A stretch of DNA of 64,000 nt from assembly GCF_003947415.1 (NCBI RefSeq), contig NZ_QHKL01000003.1, positions 744,001 to 808,000 on the forward strand. The letters are read 5' to 3'. Of the stretch, positions 49,051 to 57,760 are shown one piece after another. The translations under genes and the position numbers were made by a program. Each line of letters begins with the position of its first letter. Position 1 is the stretch's first letter. The notes beneath the pieces are model-generated. The model saw nothing but the letters and a program-made list of their open reading frames with translations, was not told the DNA's origin and made no database searches. This DNA is from Amycolatopsis sp. WAC 01376 (GTDB taxonomy: Bacteria > Actinomycetota > Actinomycetes > Mycobacteriales > Pseudonocardiaceae).

Positions 49051-49848
49051 ATGGCACTCGAACTCCGGCTCGACGGCGCCGTGGTGCTGGTGACCGGCGG
49101 GGTGCGTGGCGTCGGCGCCGGTGTCACCAGGACTTTTCTGCGTGCCGGCGCCGAAGTCGTCACCTGTGCCCGCACCGAACCCGAGCGGCCGGTCTGCGCC
49201 GGGGAGAGGGCATCGACGTTCATCTCCTGCGACGTCCGTGACCCTAAAGAGGTCGACGCGCTCGTCGAAGAGGTCGTCCGGCGGCACGGCAGGCTCGACG
49301 TCGTGGTCAACAACGCGGGCGGCGCGCCGTACGCCGAGGCGGCGAACGCGTCGCCGCGGTTCCACGAAAAGATCGTCGCGCTGAACCTGCTGGCGCCGTT
49401 GACCGTCGCCCGCGCGGCGAACGCGATCATGCAGCAGCAGGAAAGCGGCGGCGTCATCGTGAACATCAGCAGTGTGAGCGCGACGAGACCGTCGCCGGGG
49501 ACAGCGTCCTACGGTGCGGCGAAGGCGGGCCTGGACAACCTGACCGCGTCGCTCGCCGTCGAGTGGGCGCCGAAAGTGCGGGTCAACGCGCTCGACGTCG
49601 GCATGGTGCGGACGGAGCACTCGCATCTGCACTACGGCGACGAGGCGGGAATCGCGGCCGTGGGCGCGACAGTCCCGTTAGGACGGTTGGCCGAACCGGA
49701 CGAGATCGGTTCCTGCGCGGTGTTCCTGGCGTCCCCGCTGGCCTCCTATGTCAGTGGCGCCTGCCTGACCGTGCACGGCGGGGGAGAGGTGCCTGCTTTC
49801 CTCGCCGCTTCCAATTCCAAGGTCGAAGAACGAAAGGAGCCGGTGTGA
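49051..49848 (+). CDS. SDR oxidoreductase of the KstR2 regulon (Rv3549c-like)
   Basis: 265 aa SDR. TGGVRGVGAGVTRTF cofactor loop, VVVNNAGGAPY, Ser in NISSVSATRPSPG and Tyr-x3-Lys in SYGAAKAGLDNLTAS. By position (first gene divergent from echA20) it corresponds to Rv3549c. The reaction in C/D-ring degradation is not settled. Start ATG 49051 behind GAAGGAGG; its stop overlaps the next start by GTGA. Confidence 0.85.
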   Translation: MALELRLDGAVVLVTGGVRGVGAGVTRTFLRAGAEVVTCARTEPERPVCAGERASTFISCDVRDPKEVDALVEEVVRRHGRLDVVVNNAGGAPYAEAANASPRFHEKIVALNLLAPLTVARAANAIMQQQESGGVIVNISSVSATRPSPGTASYGAAKAGLDNLTASLAVEWAPKVRVNALDVGMVRTEHSHLHYGDEAGIAAVGATVPLGRLAEPDEIGSCAVFLASPLASYVSGACLTVHGGGEVPAFLAASNSKVEERKEPV

Positions 49849-50750
49849 GCGGGATCGCCGACGGCCGGATCGTGGTGGTGACCGGGGCCGGTCGTGGAAT
49901 CGGCCGGGCGCATGCGCTCGCTTTCGCCGCCGAGGGCGCGCGGGTGGTGGTGAACGACCTCGGCGCCGGGATCGACGGCAGCGGCGGGTCGGCGGGGCCC
50001 GCGCAGGACGTCGTCGACGAGATCGAGGCGCTCGGCGGCAAGGCGGTCGCGAACACCGGCGACATCGCGTCCTGGGACGGCGCCGCCGCGCTGGTGCGGA
50101 CGGCCGTCGAAACGTTCGGCGGCTTGGACGTCCTGGTCAACAACGCGGGATTCCTGCGCGACCGGATGCTCGTCAACCTCGGCGAGGACGAATGGGACGC
50201 GGTCATCCGCGTCCACCTGAAGGGCCATTTCGCACCGACGCGGCACGCCGCCGAGTACTGGCGCGCCGAGTCGAAAGCGGGCCGGACGCGGGCGGCGCGG
50301 GTGATCAACACCAGCTCCGGCGCCGGCCTGCTCGGCAGCGTCGGGCAGGGGAACTACGCGGCCGCGAAGTCCGGGATCCTGGGCCTCACACTGGTCGCGG
50401 CCACCGAATTCGCGCGCTACGGCGTCACCGTGAACGCGATCGCCCCGGCCGCCCGCACCCGCATGACCGAAGTGGCCTTCGCCGACGACATGGCCGCGCC
50501 GGAGGACGGTTTCGACGCCATGGCACCGGAAAACGTGTCACCGCTGGTGGTGTGGCTCGGCAGCGAGGAGTCGTCCGGGGTCACCGGGCGGGTGTTCGAG
50601 GTCGACGGCGGCCGCGTCTCGATCGCGCAGGGCTGGCGGCACGGAACGGTGCGGGACAAGGGATCCCGGTGGTCACCGGCCGAACTCGGGCCTGTGGTGG
50701 CGGAGCTGCTGGCGGAAGCTCCGGTCCCTGAACCCGTTTACGGGGCTTAG
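49845..50750 (+). CDS. SDR oxidoreductase (Rv3548c-like)
   Basis: 301 aa (Rv3548c about 304), start GTG 49845. It has the HSD17B4-like SDR features: VVVTGAGRGIGRAHALAFAAEGA, the extra loop NDLGAGIDGSGGS, LVNNAGFLRDRM, NTSSGAGLLGSVGQGNYAAAKSG with Ser and Tyr/Lys. Likely a hydroxyacyl-CoA or hydroxysteroid dehydrogenase. Being in the KstR2-type operon suggests a ring C/D substrate, but an Hsd4A-like side-chain role is a possible alternative. Confidence 0.85.
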   Translation: MSGIADGRIVVVTGAGRGIGRAHALAFAAEGARVVVNDLGAGIDGSGGSAGPAQDVVDEIEALGGKAVANTGDIASWDGAAALVRTAVETFGGLDVLVNNAGFLRDRMLVNLGEDEWDAVIRVHLKGHFAPTRHAAEYWRAESKAGRTRAARVINTSSGAGLLGSVGQGNYAAAKSGILGLTLVAATEFARYGVTVNAIAPAARTRMTEVAFADDMAAPEDGFDAMAPENVSPLVVWLGSEESSGVTGRVFEVDGGRVSIAQGWRHGTVRDKGSRWSPAELGPVVAELLAEAPVPEPVYGA

Positions 50751-50775
50751 GGTTTCAGTGCGGCGCCGAGCTCTT

Positions 50776-50832
50776 ATGTCGTGAAGGGCCCCTTTGAGAC
50801 GATCATCGTCTCAAAGGGGCCCTTCACGACAT
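50776..50832. terminator. perfect 28-bp palindrome between convergent genes
   Basis: Arms 50776-50803 and 50805-50832 pair exactly with a single C between. The left arm starts ATGTCGTGAAGGGCCCC. It lies 26 bp after the SDR stop and 26 bp before the end of the convergent GNAT gene. Proposed bidirectional terminator; the TGAAGGGCCCC core recurs in other such elements here. Confidence 0.6.
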
Positions 50833-50857
50833 CCCCACGACTGCGGTCCCTGGGGCC

Positions 50858-51724
50858 CTAAGCGTCCCGTGCGAGATCCCTGACCTCGGGAAGCCGCTTG
50901 AAGCCACCCGATTCGTAGGTCGCGACGGCGGCGACGTTGGAACTCGGCGTGTTCACGCCCGCGCTCGACGACCCCAGCTCCCGGAGCGCGGCCGCCGCGG
51001 CGAAGGTGATCGCCCTGCCGTAGCCGTGCCCGCGATGGTCCCGGTGCACGCCCATCGGTTCCAGCACACCGGGTTTGCCCGGACCGGCCGACCACACGGC
51101 CACCGCCGCGACGGCCTCGCCCCGCTCGTCGTACCCGACCAGGTACCGGGAGTCGGCGTACGGCGCACCGGTCGCCATCGTGCGCCACTTCTCGGGAGTG
51201 AACGTCGAGCCGTCGAACGCTCCTCGCATCACGTCGGCCCATACGTGGCAGTTGTCCGGTCCGATCGTCTCGATCCGCAGGTCCGGGGCCTTCACCGGTT
51301 CGGCGAGGTCGAGGCTCAGCGGCGTCCACGGTTCGCCGGTGCGCCAGCCGTGTCCGGGCAGCAGATCCTGGAGCAGCGCGTCCATCGGCGCCTCGACGGC
51401 CACCTCCCCCGACGGCAGCACACCGCGCTCCGGCGCGATCACGTCTTCGGCCATCCGCTGAGCCAGTTCCTCGTCCCGACGGACATCGGGCGCGGTCGTC
51501 ACCCGCAGGAGGTCGGCCCCGTCCAGGAGCCCGACGGCGACGATCCGGCCGTCGCGGCGCCAGATCCGGACCGCCGCGGCCGTCGCCTCCGCCCCCGAGC
51601 GCCAGAACCAGCCGAGGTCACCGGGATGCAGCTGCCAAGCCACCCCTTCGGATTGCCAGTCCCGCAGCGCGTCCACGGCCTCGTTCAGCCCGTCGAGTCC
51701 CGGTCGCTCCAAGTCGATCGCCAT
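50858..51724 (-). CDS. GNAT-family acetyltransferase
   Basis: 288 aa from ATG 51724 (an upstream in-frame start exists but runs into the promoter). The C-terminal half holds the GNAT fold: GVLEPMGVHRDHRGHGYGRAI is the acetyl-CoA-binding loop (R-x-x-G-x-G), followed by SSAGVNTPSSNVAAVATYESGGF. The N-terminal half is a divergent, probably degenerate GNAT-like domain. Substrate unknown. Confidence 0.83.
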   Translation of the reverse strand: MAIDLERPGLDGLNEAVDALRDWQSEGVAWQLHPGDLGWFWRSGAEATAAAVRIWRRDGRIVAVGLLDGADLLRVTTAPDVRRDEELAQRMAEDVIAPERGVLPSGEVAVEAPMDALLQDLLPGHGWRTGEPWTPLSLDLAEPVKAPDLRIETIGPDNCHVWADVMRGAFDGSTFTPEKWRTMATGAPYADSRYLVGYDERGEAVAAVAVWSAGPGKPGVLEPMGVHRDHRGHGYGRAITFAAAAALRELGSSSAGVNTPSSNVAAVATYESGGFKRLPEVRDLARDA

Positions 51725-51790
51725 GCCGGTGATCACACACCACCGGACGGTGGGCTCGCATCCGGTTTTCGGTGAGGCCAAGATGAGGAC

Positions 51791-52636
51791 GTGAAGTCAC
51801 TTCAGCGCCGTCTCTGGGAGGCGGTCGAGCCGCTGCACGCCGTCGTCTACTTCGCCCCGGAAACGGCGGCCGCGGCCAAGGCGGTGGGTCTGCCGGGCTG
51901 GTGGATGGGCTATTTCGCCGGCCGGGTCGCGCCGTTCGGGCCGCTGCCGGAACCACCCGCGACCGCGATGCTCTTCGGGTTCGCCCCGCGGAGGGTCGCG
52001 CGATCCCTGCCGGACGCGTGGAAATACGCCGAACCGGCTGCCGTGCTCCAGAGCCGGATGGACGCCGTCGAGGCCGCCCTGCACCGGATCCTGCCCGCCG
52101 ACGCGCCTTTCGAAGAACTGGCCGATCTGCTCGAACAGGCCGTCACCGGCTGCGATTTCGCGGCCAGGCCGCTCGCCGCCGCCTGGTCATCGGTCGCCAG
52201 GCCCGCCACGCCGGTCGGAAGGAGCTGGCTCGCGGCGACGGTGCTGCGCGAGCATCGCGGGGACGGTCACGTGCTTTCCGCGGTCGCCGCCGGACTGCGC
52301 GGACTCGACACCACGCTGACCCATATCGGCAGCGGGGCGGTGACCCGCGAGGTCATCCAGATCAATCGTGGGTGGTCCGATGACGAGTGGGACGAGAGCG
52401 TCGCGCGGTTGGCCGGACGAGGCATCCTCGACGGCGATTTGAAGCTCACCGAGCAGGGAATCGCGCTGCGCCAACGGATCGAAGACGAGACCGACCGCCT
52501 CGCCGCGGGCCCCTCGGAAGCACTCGGGGAGGACGGGGCAGCCGAAGTCCTGCGGATCGCCGTCCCGTTGAGCCGCCGGATCTTCGACACCGGTGCGATC
52601 CCGCTGCCGAACCCGATGGGGGCGCCGCGGCCCTGA
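51791..52636 (+). CDS. SCO6745/SalK-like protein
   Basis: 281 aa, start GTG 51791. The segments AVEPLHAVVYFAPE, GLPGWWMGYFAGRVAPFGPL and the C-terminal winged-helix-like RGWSDDEWDESVARLAGRGIL...LTEQGIALRQRIEDETD match the SCO6745 (SalK) family of actinobacteria, of unknown biochemical role. Divergent from the GNAT gene by 66 bp. No steroid link seen. Confidence 0.75.
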   Translation: MKSLQRRLWEAVEPLHAVVYFAPETAAAAKAVGLPGWWMGYFAGRVAPFGPLPEPPATAMLFGFAPRRVARSLPDAWKYAEPAAVLQSRMDAVEAALHRILPADAPFEELADLLEQAVTGCDFAARPLAAAWSSVARPATPVGRSWLAATVLREHRGDGHVLSAVAAGLRGLDTTLTHIGSGAVTREVIQINRGWSDDEWDESVARLAGRGILDGDLKLTEQGIALRQRIEDETDRLAAGPSEALGEDGAAEVLRIAVPLSRRIFDTGAIPLPNPMGAPRP

Positions 52637-52676
52637 CCGCTCGAAACTGTCGGACCCCGGTGGGACGGTGTTCCGC

Positions 52677-53162
52677 ATGGCGACGTGGCAGCAGTTCAGT
52701 GAAGAGGCACCCGCGCTGGCGGAGAAGATCAAAGAGCGGTTCACCGCGGCGAAGTCGCATGTGCTGGCGACGGTCCGGCGGGACGGCTCGCCAAGGGTCA
52801 GTGGCAGTGAGGTCGATTTCCGTGAGCAGGACCTGCTGATCGGTTCGATGATCGGCGCGATGAAGGCGAAGGATCTGCGGCACGACGGCAGGTTCGCGAT
52901 CCACGCCGCCTCGGCGATCGACGAGGGCGGCGCGGACGCGAAGGTGTCGGGAAAGGCCGTCGAGATCACCGATCCGGCGGAAGTCGCCCGCCTGCAGGGC
53001 GACGACGGGGAGGCACACGTCTTCCGGCTCGACCTCACCGAGGCGGTGCTGACCTGGGTCGAGGGCAACACCATCTATTTCGACTTCTGGAAGGAGGGTC
53101 AGGGGAGCAAACGGCTCGCGAGGCCGGACAACGGTCCGGTGGTCGAGGTCGGCTTGGGCTAG
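52677..53162 (+). CDS. PNPOx-like split-barrel flavin/F420 protein
   Basis: 161 aa, start ATG 52677 (longer readings overlap the preceding gene). Split beta-barrel of the pyridoxamine-phosphate-oxidase-like family: FTAAKSHVLATVRRDGSPRVSGSEVDF, DLLIGSMIGAMKAKDLRHDGRFAIH and the late TWVEGNTIYFDFW. Such proteins bind FMN, F420 or haem. It is convergent with fadA5; the two stops sit in the short palindrome CTAGCGCGCTAG. Confidence 0.83.
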   Translation: MATWQQFSEEAPALAEKIKERFTAAKSHVLATVRRDGSPRVSGSEVDFREQDLLIGSMIGAMKAKDLRHDGRFAIHAASAIDEGGADAKVSGKAVEITDPAEVARLQGDDGEAHVFRLDLTEAVLTWVEGNTIYFDFWKEGQGSKRLARPDNGPVVEVGLG

Positions 53163-53166
53163 CGCG

Positions 53167-54330
53167 CTAGATCCGTTCGATGATCGTGCCGGTGGAAAGC
53201 GCGCCGCCGGCGCACATCGTCACCAGTGCGGTGCTCGCGTCACGGCGTTCCAGTTCGTGCAGCGCCGTGGTCAGCAGGCGGGCGCCGGTGCTGCCGACGG
53301 GATGCCCGAGCGCGATCGCGCCACCGTTCACGTTGACCTTGTCCTCGCCCGCCCGGTGCACCCGTTGCCACGACAACACAACTGAAGCGAACGCCTCGTT
53401 GACTTCGAAGAGGTCGAGGTCGCCGATCGTCATCCCCGCCTTGGCCAGGACACGTTCGGTCGCCTGCACGGGACCGTCGAGGTGGTAGTACGGCTCGGCG
53501 CCGACCAAGGCCTGCGAGACGATCCGCGCTCGCGGCTCGAGGCCCAGCGCCTTCGCCCGATCCGAGTCCATCAGGAGGAGCGCGGCCGCGCCGTCGGAGA
53601 TCTGCGACGACGTCCCGGCCGTGTGCACGCCGCCTTCGACGACGGGCTTGAGCTTGGCGAGGCCTTCGACGGTCGTGTCACGCAGCCCTTGGTCACGGGA
53701 CACCAGCCGTGTCTCGCCGGTCGGCGTGCCGTCCTCGCCGAGCACGGGTGCCTTCACCGCGACGACCTCGCGATCGAAGTGTCCCGCTGCCCAAGCGGCT
53801 GCCGCCTTGGCCTGCGACGCGGTCCCGAACAGGTCGACGTCGTGGCGGGTGATCCCGCGGCGTTCCGCGATCCGCTCGGCCGCGCCGTACTGGTTCGGCA
53901 TGTCGATCGACCAGGTCTGGGGCCGTGGTGTGCCGATGCCCTCGCCGCGGTTCGCGCCGAGCGGGACCCGGCTCATCGCCTCGACACCGCAGGAGACGCC
54001 CACGTCGATCGCCCCGGCCGCGATGAGCCCGGCGATCAGATGTGTCGCCTGCTGCGCCGAGCCGCATTGGGCGTCGATGGTGGTCGCACCCGTGGTCTCG
54101 GGGAGCCCGGCGTGCAGCCACGCCGTGCGCGTGACGTTGCCCGCCTGCTCGCCGGCCTGGGTCACCGCACCGCCGATCGCCTGCTCGACCAGCGCCGGAT
54201 CCAGTCCCGCGCGTTCGAGCAGGGCGCGCTGCGCCGCGCCGAGGATCTCGGCGGCGTGCAGCCCCGCCAGGTGACCCCGCCGCTTGCCGATAGGGGTGCG
54301 GACCGCCTCGACGATCACCGGACTACCCAC
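53167..54330 (-). CDS. fadA5: FadA5: steroid side-chain thiolase
   Basis: 387 aa (M. tuberculosis FadA5 391). Start GTG 54330 has AGGAGG seven bases upstream; longer readings cross the operator. Catalytic C89 (DAQCGSAQQ), H343 (ALGHPVG) and C373 (TMCAGGALSTG). The long middle region GVHTAGTSSQISDGAAALL and ALVGAEPYYHLDGPVQ agree closely with FadA5. It thiolyses 3-ketoacyl-CoA side chains of cholesterol. Divergent from cyp125, with one KstR-type box on each side. Confidence 0.94.
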   Translation of the reverse strand: MGSPVIVEAVRTPIGKRRGHLAGLHAAEILGAAQRALLERAGLDPALVEQAIGGAVTQAGEQAGNVTRTAWLHAGLPETTGATTIDAQCGSAQQATHLIAGLIAAGAIDVGVSCGVEAMSRVPLGANRGEGIGTPRPQTWSIDMPNQYGAAERIAERRGITRHDVDLFGTASQAKAAAAWAAGHFDREVVAVKAPVLGEDGTPTGETRLVSRDQGLRDTTVEGLAKLKPVVEGGVHTAGTSSQISDGAAALLLMDSDRAKALGLEPRARIVSQALVGAEPYYHLDGPVQATERVLAKAGMTIGDLDLFEVNEAFASVVLSWQRVHRAGEDKVNVNGGAIALGHPVGSTGARLLTTALHELERRDASTALVTMCAGGALSTGTIIERI

Positions 54331-54369
54331 GTTCGCCTCCTGGGAAACACCGTTCACTACCGAGAAAAG

Positions 54370-54383
54370 TAGAACACGTTCTT
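54370..54383. promoter_or_regulatory. KstR-type operator before fadA5, 7 of 8 fixed positions
   Basis: TAGAACACGTTCTT differs from TNNAACNNGTTNNA only in its last base. It lies 39 bp upstream of the fadA5 GTG. Confidence 0.77.
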
Positions 54384-54533
54384 GATTTGAGCAAGTCACC
54401 CCTGGATCGGCCGGTTTTTGATCACTGGTCGCCGTTCCCGCTTCATGCCGCGCTCGAAGGGTTCCCGCTGCCTGAGTAAACGGGTTTCACTGAAACTCTT
54501 CACTTGGTAAACGCCGTATGCTTCAATCGGGTC

Positions 54534-54547
54534 TAGAACGTGTTTCA
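54534..54547. promoter_or_regulatory. KstR-type operator before cyp125, perfect consensus
   Basis: TAGAACGTGTTTCA fits all eight fixed positions and lies 26 bp upstream of the cyp125 GTG start. Together with the site at 54370 it covers both divergent promoters. Confidence 0.82.
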
Positions 54548-54573
54548 TTGGCGAACCGCGTAGGAGGTAGCCC

Positions 54574-55800
54574 GTGGCCGCTCCCCTGATCCCCGCCGGT
54601 TTCGATTTCACCGATCCGGATCTTTACGCCACCAGACTGCCTCTGGAGGAGTTCGCCGAACTCCGCCGTACGGCACCGGTCTGGTGGAACCCGCAGCCGC
54701 ACAACACCGCGGGCTTCCGCGATGACGGCTACTGGGTGGTCAGCCGGCTCGAAGACGTCAAGGCGGTGTCGAGGGACAGCGAGCTGTTCTCCTCGCGGGA
54801 GAAGACCGCGATCATCCGGTTCGACGAGAACATGACCGACGACAGTCTCGAAGCCAATCGTCTGGTCCTGCTCAACATGGACGCCCCGCAGCACACGAAG
54901 CTGCGGCGGATCGTGTCGAAGGGCTTCACGCCGAGGTCGATCTCGAAACTCGAGGACACCCTGCGCGATCGCGCGGAGAAGATCGTCAGCGAGGCCAAGA
55001 AAAAGGGCTCCGGCGACTTCGTCGTGGACGTCGCGTGCGAGCTTCCGTTGCAGGCCATCGCCGAACTGATCGGCATCCCGCAGGAAGACCGGATGAAGGT
55101 CTTCGACTGGTCGAACCAGATGGTCTCCTACGACGACCCCGAGTACGAGGTCGAGCCGCTCGCCGCGTCGGCGGAGATCGTCGGCTACGCCTGGAACATG
55201 GCCGAAGAGCGGCGCAAGTGCCCGATGGACGACATCGTCACGAAGCTGATCCAAGCCGACGTCGACGGTGAGTCGCTGGCCTCCGACGAGTTCGGTTTCT
55301 TCGTCATCCTGCTCGCCGTCGCGGGCAACGAGACCACGCGCAACGCGATCACCCACGGGATGAAGGCGTTCCTCGATCACCCCGATCAGTGGGAGCTGTA
55401 CAAGAAGGAGCGGCCGAAGACCGCCCCGGACGAGATCGTCCGCTGGGCGACGCCGGTGGTCGCCTTCCAGCGCACCGCGACCAGGGACACCGAACTCGGC
55501 GGCCAGCACATCCGCAAGGGCGACCGGGTCGGCATGTTCTACAGCTCCGCGAACTTCGACCCGGACCATTTCGACGAGCCGGAGAAGTTCGACATCCTCC
55601 GCGAGGACAACCCGCACGTCGGCTTCGGTGGCACGGGATCGCACTACTGCATCGGCGCCAACCTCGCGCGGCTGGAAATCGATCTGATCTTCAACGCCAT
55701 CGCCGATGTCATGCCGGACATCACCGAAGTCGCCCCGCCGGACCGGCTCCGGTCGAGCTGGCTCAACGGGATCAAGCACTACCAGGTCCGGTACGCCTGA
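54574..55800 (+). CDS. cyp125: CYP125: steroid C26/C27 monooxygenase
   Basis: 408 aa cytochrome P450, start GTG 54574 after TAGGAGG. I-helix AVAGNETTRNAITHGM, K-helix ExxR in the segment DEIVRWATP, and the haem loop FGGTGSHYCIGANLAR with C359 as thiolate ligand. N-terminal FDFTDPDLYATRLPLEEFAELR and QRTATRDTELGG match the CYP125A family, which oxidises the terminal methyl of cholesterol or cholestenone to the acid. In M. tuberculosis cyp125 heads the fadE28 operon; here it stands alone opposite fadA5. Confidence 0.94.
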   Translation: MAAPLIPAGFDFTDPDLYATRLPLEEFAELRRTAPVWWNPQPHNTAGFRDDGYWVVSRLEDVKAVSRDSELFSSREKTAIIRFDENMTDDSLEANRLVLLNMDAPQHTKLRRIVSKGFTPRSISKLEDTLRDRAEKIVSEAKKKGSGDFVVDVACELPLQAIAELIGIPQEDRMKVFDWSNQMVSYDDPEYEVEPLAASAEIVGYAWNMAEERRKCPMDDIVTKLIQADVDGESLASDEFGFFVILLAVAGNETTRNAITHGMKAFLDHPDQWELYKKERPKTAPDEIVRWATPVVAFQRTATRDTELGGQHIRKGDRVGMFYSSANFDPDHFDEPEKFDILREDNPHVGFGGTGSHYCIGANLARLEIDLIFNAIADVMPDITEVAPPDRLRSSWLNGIKHYQVRYA

Positions 55801-55827
55801 GCCGATGGCGTGGGGCACCATGGGGCC

Positions 55828-56616
55828 ATGGGTCCCCACGTTCAGGTCGATGTCGAAATGTCCTTCCGGGTCACGAAACCCGGCCCCGCCGCGTTCGTGG
55901 TCGCGCTCGCCGGCGGGGCCGCCCAGGAGGAGTTCGCCTATCCCGCGCCGCCGCGCCAGGTGGCGTTCGAACACGGGACCCGGGCACAGGTCGTCGATCT
56001 GCCGTCCGGGGAACACGTCGTGCGATACCGGGCCCAGCGCGAGCTCGACCCCGCCGACGCCGAGCCGCTCGGCCAAGACGATCTGATCCGCTACACCCGG
56101 CCCAGCCGGTACTGCCCCTCGGACCGGATGGGCGGGCTCGCGTTGTCCCGCTTCGGTGGCTTGCCCGACAGGCGCACCCAGGTGGAGGCGATCGTCCGGC
56201 ATGTCGGCGAGCACCTGTCCTATGTGGTCGGTTCCGGTTCGCCGACCGACGACGCCGTCGACACCTACCTCGCCGGGGCAGGGGTTTGCCGCGACTACGC
56301 GCACGTCTGCATCTCGCTGTGCCGCGTGATCGACATCCCCGCCCGGTTCGCCGCGGTCTACGCGCCCGGACTGTCCCCAATGGACTTCCACGCCGTGTTC
56401 GAGGCCGCGATCGACGGCCGCTGGTACGTCTTCGACGCGACCGGCCTCGCGCCGAGGCAGAGCCTGTGCCGGATCGCGACCGGACGCGATGCCGCCGACA
56501 CCGCGTTCCTCTCCACCCTCGGCTGTGAGCTGGACTTTCTCGGCAACACCGTCCTGGCGACCGCGGGCCCGGCACTGCCGGAGGACGACGGCTCTGGGTT
56601 GATCGCGCTCGCTTGA
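55828..56616 (+). CDS. transglutaminase-like cysteine protease-fold protein
   Basis: 262 aa from ATG 55828 (ATG 55810 also in frame). N-terminal beta-rich domain, then a transglutaminase core with C154 (GVCRDYAH), H188 (DFHAVFEA) and D203 (VFDATG) forming the triad. Arylamine-type or peptidase activity is possible; family members are often near polyglutamate or ligase genes but nothing like that is here. Placed 27 bp after cyp125 on the same strand, so it may be co-transcribed. Confidence 0.85.
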   Translation: MGPHVQVDVEMSFRVTKPGPAAFVVALAGGAAQEEFAYPAPPRQVAFEHGTRAQVVDLPSGEHVVRYRAQRELDPADAEPLGQDDLIRYTRPSRYCPSDRMGGLALSRFGGLPDRRTQVEAIVRHVGEHLSYVVGSGSPTDDAVDTYLAGAGVCRDYAHVCISLCRVIDIPARFAAVYAPGLSPMDFHAVFEAAIDGRWYVFDATGLAPRQSLCRIATGRDAADTAFLSTLGCELDFLGNTVLATAGPALPEDDGSGLIALA

Positions 56617-56664
56617 TCGCGTGTTGACCACGAGCCGTGACCTCGCTGAGGTAGACATTGGCGT

Positions 56665-57687
56665 GTGAGGGAGAAGCAAGCACCGACGAAATGGAAGCGG
56701 CTGCGTGCCCGCTACCGCTGGCTGGACCACGTGGCGCGGGCGGTGAACCGCTACATCGAGTACGGCGGTTACCACTACGTCGCGTCGATCACCTATTTCA
56801 GCCTGTTCTCGCTGGTGCCCATCCTCATGGTCGCGGTGTCGGTGGCGGGCTTCGTGCTGGCGAGCCAGCCGCAGCTGATCGAGTCGATGCTGAGCGCGAT
56901 CACCGGCACCCTGCCCGGCGGCCTCGGCGACAAGGCCGGCGAACTGCTCACCGGGTTCGTGGAGCAGCGGACCAGCGTCGGGATCATCGGTCTGATCATC
57001 GGGTTGTACTCCGGCTGGAACTGGATGAACTCACTCCGCGACGCGCTCACCGCGCTGTGGGGCCAGAACCGGTCGGATCTGCCGTTGCTGCGCACGATCG
57101 CCGCGGACCTGCTCGCGCTGCTCGGCCTCGCGAGCGCGCTGCTGGTCTCCTTCGCCATCACGATTTCCGGCTCGGCGCTCGGCCGGTATCTGCTGGGGCT
57201 GGCCGGGGTGGACGACACCGCCTGGGGGCACAACGTGCTGTCGGCGATCTCGATTCCCTTGGCACTGCTGGCGAACTGGCTCGTGTTCCTCTGGGTGCTC
57301 ACCCGGCTGCCGCGGAAACCGGTCGGGGTCCGTAGCGCGATGCGCGGCGCGGTCGCGCTGGCACTGGGCTTCGAACTGCTGAAGCAGGCCGGTGGGATCT
57401 ACCTGCGGTTGATCGGGAACTCGCCGACCGGGGTCGCGTTCGGTTCCATCATCGGCCTGATCTTCTTCATCTCGCTGGTGGCCCGGATGCTGGTGTTCGT
57501 CACGGCCTGGACGGCGACCGCGCGCGACGCCCCGCCGGATCCGGTCCGGCCGCCGCCGCCCGTGGTGGTCCGGCCCGTGGTGGCGGCGCCCGATCGGCAC
57601 GGCTTCAAACCGGTGCTGGTGGGTGCGGTGACCGGGGTGGTCGCGACACTGGCCGCGCAACGCCTCCGGCCACGCCGCCGCCCCTGA
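56665..57687 (+). CDS. YihY/BrkB-family integral membrane protein
   Basis: 340 aa, start GTG 56665. Six or so transmembrane helices with the family signatures YHYVASITYFSLFSLVPILMV, GWNWMNSLRDALTALWG and GVAFGSIIGLIFFISLVARMLVFVTAW. The last ~60 residues are Pro-rich then a further hydrophobic segment and a basic tail. Family function is uncertain (once called ribonuclease BN by mistake). No steroid evidence. Confidence 0.88.
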   Translation: MREKQAPTKWKRLRARYRWLDHVARAVNRYIEYGGYHYVASITYFSLFSLVPILMVAVSVAGFVLASQPQLIESMLSAITGTLPGGLGDKAGELLTGFVEQRTSVGIIGLIIGLYSGWNWMNSLRDALTALWGQNRSDLPLLRTIAADLLALLGLASALLVSFAITISGSALGRYLLGLAGVDDTAWGHNVLSAISIPLALLANWLVFLWVLTRLPRKPVGVRSAMRGAVALALGFELLKQAGGIYLRLIGNSPTGVAFGSIIGLIFFISLVARMLVFVTAWTATARDAPPDPVRPPPPVVVRPVVAAPDRHGFKPVLVGAVTGVVATLAAQRLRPRRRP

Positions 57688-57693
57688 CCCCAA

Positions 57694-57750
57694 GCGCTAT
57701 GAACGGTCCGTTACTGGCAAAATTTGCCAGTAACGGACCGTTCATAGCGC
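57694..57750. terminator. perfect 28-bp palindrome between convergent genes
   Basis: Arms 57694-57721 and 57723-57750 pair exactly around a single A. The left arm begins GCGCTATGAACGGTCCG. It lies 6 bp after the YihY stop and 11 bp before the end of ltp3. Same geometry as the palindrome at 50776. Confidence 0.62.
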
Positions 57751-57760
57751 CACAGGGCCA

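Noticed and set aside
54523..56775. 750-codon open frame on the minus strand opposite cyp125 and the transglutaminase gene
   Set aside because: It is the antisense shadow of GC-rich coding DNA; the plus strand encodes complete conserved enzymes with motifs, and the minus reading is low-complexity Arg/Gly/Asp/Val without domains.
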